A DNA stretch of 10,636 nt. Source: UBA8106 sp913052135 (GTDB lineage: Bacteria > Acidobacteriota > Vicinamibacteria > Vicinamibacterales > UBA823). The position numbers and the translations under genes were made by a program. Under the pieces are notes generated by a model that did not search any database, had not been told where the DNA came from, and saw only the letters and a list, made by a program, of their open reading frames with translations. Shown piece by piece: positions 7,331 through 10,636 of the stretch. The stretch lies in contig CAJXDY010000060.1 of NCBI GenBank assembly GCA_913052135.1, forward strand, positions 1 through 10,636, in the 5' to 3' direction. Positions within the stretch are counted from its first letter, which is position 1, and each line of letters opens with the position of its first letter.

Positions 7331-9420
7331 ACGGTCGACCAATGAGATCTGGGTTGTTGGCCGGGTCCCGAATGTCTATAAGTTTAGTCATTGCCTTGCT
7401 TATCCCGTTGGTGGTGACATCGTTTGGTAGTGCCCAAACGGAAGGTGGCCAGCCCCGTGGATTCGAGAGCAAGGATCTGCACCTGTTGCAGTCGGTTGGC
7501 GATGTGCAGTTAGCTCCAGCAGGGCATGCAGTGGCCTACAGCGTACGGAAAAGCGATCGACCGGGACGTCCATATTCCGAAGTATGGGTTATGGATATAT
7601 CCACTGGTCGGCGAGTGCGTCTGGGTGGTCCAGAGGGGTATGCATCGAATCCTCGGTGGTCGCCAGATGGGCGTGAGATTGCGTACTTTGGTAGGACGGA
7701 GGGGCAGAGAGGCCTCGTTGTATCACGCGCCGACGGTTCCAACGCCACATTTCTCGCGCCAGTCTTGGGTACGAATCACCCATTACCGTCAGCTGGTGAA
7801 CAAATCGCATGGTCGCCTGACGGCAACAAAATCGCTTATATTTCGTCCATGCCCGGACCCGAGTCTGACGAAATGAATGGTGATCCCAGAATAGTTAGAC
7901 GCTATCTCTATAAGCCCACTGCTGCTGAAGGCGCAACCCGATTTAATGACAACCGGCGTGTTCACATTTTTGTGTTCGACCGTCTAGCGAATCGCAACTT
8001 TCAGTTAACGCAGGGGAACCATTACGAACATTCGATTGATTGGTCGCCTGTTCGAGACGAGATCCTCTTCATCTCGAATCGCGAAGCCGACCCGGATCGC
8101 GTTTTTAATTACGACATCTTTGTCGTGCAAGTTGACACAGCCGAAGTACGGCGTCTCACCGATACACCGAATGCCGAATATCAACCCAGGTGGTCACCGG
8201 ATGGAAAGAGTATTGCCTATTTAGCAACACGACGGTTACTCACTTCCTCGGAGACGACGATGGAGGATACCCATGTTTGGCTAATGAATGCTGATGGCGC
8301 CAATCGCCGCGAGTTGGGTGGTAATGTTGATAACCGACAACGTGCGGTGGAATGGACTCCAGATGGCCAGTCGCTGTGTTTTACCGTTCAGGCACGAGGA
8401 AACGCACATTTGTTCTGTCTGCCGGCTGCGGGCGGGTCGCCAAATATGTTGGTGATAGACCGCGGCAGAGTCGGTGCATGGTCGAGATCTCGTGACGGCA
8501 AGGCAGCCTTTGCATTTACCTCGACAGTCGCGCCAGCCGAGTTATTCGTAAAGCAGAATAATCAGTCTCGGATGTTGACGTCTCTAAATACTGAGTTGAT
8601 CAGTCAGCGTACCGTTGCCGAAGTCGAATCGTTCTCATTTGCTAGTTTCGATGGGCGAAGAATTGAAGCATTTCTTACTAAACCAGTCATCCTCGACACG
8701 ATTAACCGACACCCACTCATCGTGCAGATTCACGGCGGGCCGCATGGACAACAGGGCGCGGCCTTTAACGCGACAGCTCAGGTGTATGCGAGTCGTGGTT
8801 GGGCGACGTTAATGGTTAATTACCGAGGATCAACCGGGTACGGTCAGGAACTGACTGATGCAATCTTTAAGGACCAAAATGGAGGAGAAGCGAAAGATGT
8901 TTTGGCGGGTCTCGATGCCGCGCTTGAACGCTATAGATGGATCGATTCTGAGCGTCTTGGTATCGAGGGGGGTAGTTATGGTGGGCAACTCACAAACTGG
9001 ATCATCACCCAGACCGACCGCTTTCAAGCTGCCATTCCTCGATCGAGCATTTCAAATCTAGTCAGTTTCAACTACATGGCCTACTATCATGATTATTTAG
9101 CGGTCGAATTTGGTGCATATCCTCACCAGGATGGTGTTATGGATCTGCTGTGGGAGCGGTCCCCAATCCGATACGTTGCCAACGTACGAACACCAACGAT
9201 GCTAGTTCATGGTGAAAATGACAATGATGTGCCGATCGCTGAAGCAGAGCAATTCTTTATTGCCCTCAAAGACGTTGGCGTAGAAACGGTTATGGTGCGC
9301 TACCCCCGCGAGGGCCATGGCATCCGGGAAACGGCGCATCGGGTCGATTCCCTCGATCGTAGTATGAATTGGTTCGAACACTATTTCGCCCGATCCACGA
9401 CCACCACGAGCTCACGCTGA
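7324..9420 (+). CDS. Secreted S9 family (prolyl oligopeptidase-type) serine peptidase with TolB-like propeller
   Basis: A 698-residue exported serine peptidase of the S9 family (dipeptidyl peptidase / acylaminoacyl peptidase-like). Residues 1-37 are a signal peptide: basic n-region, hydrophobic core ISLVIALLIPLVV, cleavage near GSA. A beta-propeller follows, with WSPDG-type blades at about 112, 163, 240 (WSPVRDE), 290 and 344 (WTPDG). The C-terminal alpha/beta hydrolase starts near 450: oxyanion-side HGGPHG (470-475), nucleophile S551 in GGSYGG, D633 in HGENDNDVP and H665 in EGHG, so the triad is complete. Such enzymes release peptides from the N-terminus of oligopeptides or cleave after proline; the precise specificity cannot be told. 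The start at 7324 is chosen for its strong ribosome site and 7-bp overlap with the MFS gene, implying translational coupling. An upstream ATG at 7288 would add 12 residues with no benefit. Confidence 0.93.
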   Translation: MLNGRPMRSGLLAGSRMSISLVIALLIPLVVTSFGSAQTEGGQPRGFESKDLHLLQSVGDVQLAPAGHAVAYSVRKSDRPGRPYSEVWVMDISTGRRVRLGGPEGYASNPRWSPDGREIAYFGRTEGQRGLVVSRADGSNATFLAPVLGTNHPLPSAGEQIAWSPDGNKIAYISSMPGPESDEMNGDPRIVRRYLYKPTAAEGATRFNDNRRVHIFVFDRLANRNFQLTQGNHYEHSIDWSPVRDEILFISNREADPDRVFNYDIFVVQVDTAEVRRLTDTPNAEYQPRWSPDGKSIAYLATRRLLTSSETTMEDTHVWLMNADGANRRELGGNVDNRQRAVEWTPDGQSLCFTVQARGNAHLFCLPAAGGSPNMLVIDRGRVGAWSRSRDGKAAFAFTSTVAPAELFVKQNNQSRMLTSLNTELISQRTVAEVESFSFASFDGRRIEAFLTKPVILDTINRHPLIVQIHGGPHGQQGAAFNATAQVYASRGWATLMVNYRGSTGYGQELTDAIFKDQNGGEAKDVLAGLDAALERYRWIDSERLGIEGGSYGGQLTNWIITQTDRFQAAIPRSSISNLVSFNYMAYYHDYLAVEFGAYPHQDGVMDLLWERSPIRYVANVRTPTMLVHGENDNDVPIAEAEQFFIALKDVGVETVMVRYPREGHGIRETAHRVDSLDRSMNWFEHYFARSTTTTSSR

Positions 9421-9602
9421 TAGTAATGCCGAGAGTGGAGCGAATTTTGCCAAGTTTTGCCTTTTCTTTCAGTATGGTCACAGCCCAAGTCTCTGCGTCC
9501 TTGCTTGTCAAATCACTGGGGAGTAGACTTGCTGGCATTACGCAAGGAAATTTAGAGTGATTCCGGCGGCGGCGGGTCAGTGACGTCTGGAAGGGGGCGA
9601 TC

Positions 9603-9998
9603 GTGACAATGCAATCACGGATTCTATCAGTGTCCATTTCGGCGATTATTTTCGCGATGACATTGACAGCGACGGGCTGTGGTGGTTCTTCAGAGAATAC
9701 TTCTTTAGGTGGTCCCATTGAGATAGAAGTCTCTCAACTTTTTATTACCGTTACCAATAAAAGCGGCATGGCGATCACTGATATCAAGTTGGAAGTGATT
9801 CCTACGGGTGGGCAGACTAGTTATGGGGCAACACATTATCGTCTTGAAAATGCTGACAAGAAGGATTTTTCGCTAGGAGAACTTCGAGGCAGTGATGGGA
9901 TGACGCTTAATTTACGGGTGCATAAGCCTGACCGCGTGCGAGTGACTGCGACGGATATTGATTCGACGGAATATGATATTGAGATACCGTGGAGTTAG
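9603..9998 (+). CDS. Small predicted lipoprotein of unknown function
   Basis: A 131-residue protein I do not recognise as a named family. A hydrophobic stretch (residues ~6-24) ends in LTATGC, with C26 as a likely lipidated cysteine. The -3 position is Ala rather than the usual Leu, so the lipobox is imperfect, but the GGSS following is typical. The mature part is short, strand-rich and soluble-looking (ITVTNKSGMAITDIKLEVIP, then FSLGELRGSDG and VRVTATDIDS), consistent with a single beta-sandwich domain. GTG 9603 is preferred because GGAAGGGGG (9589-9597) lies 5 nt before it; ATG 9609, 11 nt away, is a credible alternative giving 129 residues. It is 182 bp after the S9 gene and 151 bp before the antiporter gene, so it may be a single-gene unit. 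A coding role is supported by signal peptide, ribosome site and composition rather than homology. Confidence 0.7.
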   Translation: MTMQSRILSVSISAIIFAMTLTATGCGGSSENTSLGGPIEIEVSQLFITVTNKSGMAITDIKLEVIPTGGQTSYGATHYRLENADKKDFSLGELRGSDGMTLNLRVHKPDRVRVTATDIDSTEYDIEIPWS

Positions 9999-10077
9999 GC
10001 TGACTGACGTTTTTTAGCTTAACTAGGTATTTTCCGGCTGTCTGGTAACGTACAGCTCGCTTCGATTTTCATCTTAA

Positions 10078-10095
10078 ATCTCGGGTATCTCGGGT
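10078..10095 (+). repeat. Perfect tandem 9-mer
   Basis: ATCTCGGGT occurs twice back to back (10078-10086 and 10087-10095), about 55 nt before the antiporter start. It could be a paired regulator site or simple slippage; nothing else in the sequence decides between these. The surrounding gap (9999-10149) also holds a T-run at 10010-10015 without a clear stem. Confidence 0.6.
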
Positions 10096-10149
10096 CATAT
10101 TCGTCACTGACGCCATGATCAGGATAGAGTAGGCTTGAAGAGCGTACCC

Positions 10150-10636
10150 GTGAACATCGACTCCATCCTCAACCTAGTTGCCCTTTTATTCACGCTGGCT
10201 GCCGCGTTTGGCTATGTGAACCACCGGTGGTTGAAGCTACCCCACACCATTGGTTTAGTGGTCGTGGCGTTGTCCGCCTCACTCGTTGTACTCGCAATCG
10301 ATGCAGTATTTCCCGCTCTTGAGTTTCGGTCTGTGGTGCGCGAAATGCTGTCCAGAATCAATTTTTACGATGTCCTAATGAAGGGCATGTTGAGCTTTCT
10401 GTTATTTGCTGGGGCGCTTCATGTTGACCTAGATGATTTGTACAAGGTTAAAGCGCCCATTTCGATGTTGGCCACAGTTGGCATCCTTATTTCTACTGCT
10501 CAATTTTCTTATGCTGCGGGACAGATGATCTCTCGATTTCAAGTCAATGATCGCTCTGAGAACGATACACACAAACACACACGTCAGACACACACATACA
10601 CACACATTATACACACACACACAGTAGTAGTAGTAG
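10150..10636 (+). CDS. Cation:proton antiporter, NhaP/CPA1-type, N-terminal fragment (3' partial, tail corrupted)
   Basis: The reading frame opens at GTG 10150 and has no stop before the window ends. The first ~117 residues look like the start of a sodium(potassium)/proton antiporter of the CPA1 group: hydrophobic TM1, then HRWLKLPHTIGLVVVALSAS, a TM helix with MLSFLLFAGALHVDLDDL, and ISMLATVGILIST. These are familiar N-terminal landmarks of bacterial NhaP-like proteins, whose full length is roughly 400-600 residues. After about 10500 the hydrophobic pattern collapses: the next residues are polar and then a Thr/His run encoded by CA repeats. The true gene probably continues elsewhere and the last ~135 bases do not belong to it. 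A weak GAAGAG ribosome site lies 7 nt before GTG; an in-frame TTG at 10135 is a possible alternative. Confidence 0.8.
   Translation, partial: MNIDSILNLVALLFTLAAAFGYVNHRWLKLPHTIGLVVVALSASLVVLAIDAVFPALEFRSVVREMLSRINFYDVLMKGMLSFLLFAGALHVDLDDLYKVKAPISMLATVGILISTAQFSYAAGQMISRFQVNDRSENDTHKHTRQTHTYTHIIHTHTVVVV
10567..10636. repeat. Low-complexity (CA)n and (AGT)n end of sequence
   Basis: From 10567 to about 10623 the sequence is almost pure CA dinucleotide repeat with a few interruptions (ACGTCAG, CATACA, ATTATA), then AGT trinucleotide repeats to the last base (10623-10636). Nothing similar occurs elsewhere in the window. It sits exactly at the sequence end and interrupts a recognisable gene, so artefact or chimerism is more likely than a genuine bacterial microsatellite. 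Confidence 0.85.

Noticed and set aside
9426..9560. Plus-strand 44-codon frame in the gap after the S9 gene
   Set aside because: No ribosome site, no recognised homology; the 182-bp gap otherwise shows only a short CGG-rich stretch (about 9563-9575).
9290..9718. Minus-strand open frame of 142 codons across the S9 3' end, the gap and the lipoprotein 5' end
   Set aside because: It overlaps two well-supported plus-strand genes, has no recognisable domain, and no ribosome site was found that would favour it.

Overview
The window looks like bacterial chromosome of moderate GC content. It begins in the 3' end of a 23S rRNA gene and ends at what appears to be a damaged contig end. Signal peptides, a Tat-targeted protein, a lipoprotein and a cation:proton antiporter point to a Gram-negative free-living heterotroph. 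The mix of a Tat-exported xylose-isomerase-like TIM barrel, a TolB-propeller S9 peptidase, a giant secreted M14-type peptidase and an MFS importer resembles Acidobacteriota (for example Vicinamibacteria-like marine or soil lineages). That placement is inference; the 23S fragment is the part that could settle it.

Layout. Positions 1-440 hold the end of an rRNA operon: the 23S 3' end, a spacer without a tRNA, 5S rRNA, and a strong intrinsic terminator. A minus-strand gene (536-1522) for a Tat-exported sugar-phosphate-isomerase-like protein faces the rRNA operon. After a 178-bp divergent spacer, a plus-strand gene (1701-5939) encodes a 1412-residue secreted protein. It has a duplicated N-terminal module, a long unrecognised middle and a C-terminal M14 metallopeptidase domain. 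Next come an MFS transporter (6089-7330) and, overlapping it by 7 bp, a secreted S9 prolyl-oligopeptidase-family serine peptidase (7324-9420). A small predicted lipoprotein (9603-9998) and the 5' part of an NhaP-type cation:proton antiporter (from 10150) follow. The last ~135 bases lose antiporter character and run into (CA)n and (AGT)n repeats, which suggests an assembly or read artefact.

How the genes may work together. The M14-type protein, the MFS carrier and the S9 peptidase could form a peptide- or peptide-conjugate-scavenging set: two exported hydrolases plus an importer. Only the MFS/S9 pair is physically coupled. The rest is proximity and shared strand.

No CRISPR array, mobile element, tRNA or phage gene was seen, and no clear multi-gene novel system. 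The most unusual object is the 1412-residue protein. It carries two copies of an N-terminal module, each with a DxNxDxxxD loop. Its M14 domain appears to keep the zinc ligands and catalytic glutamate but lacks the usual substrate-carboxylate-binding residues.
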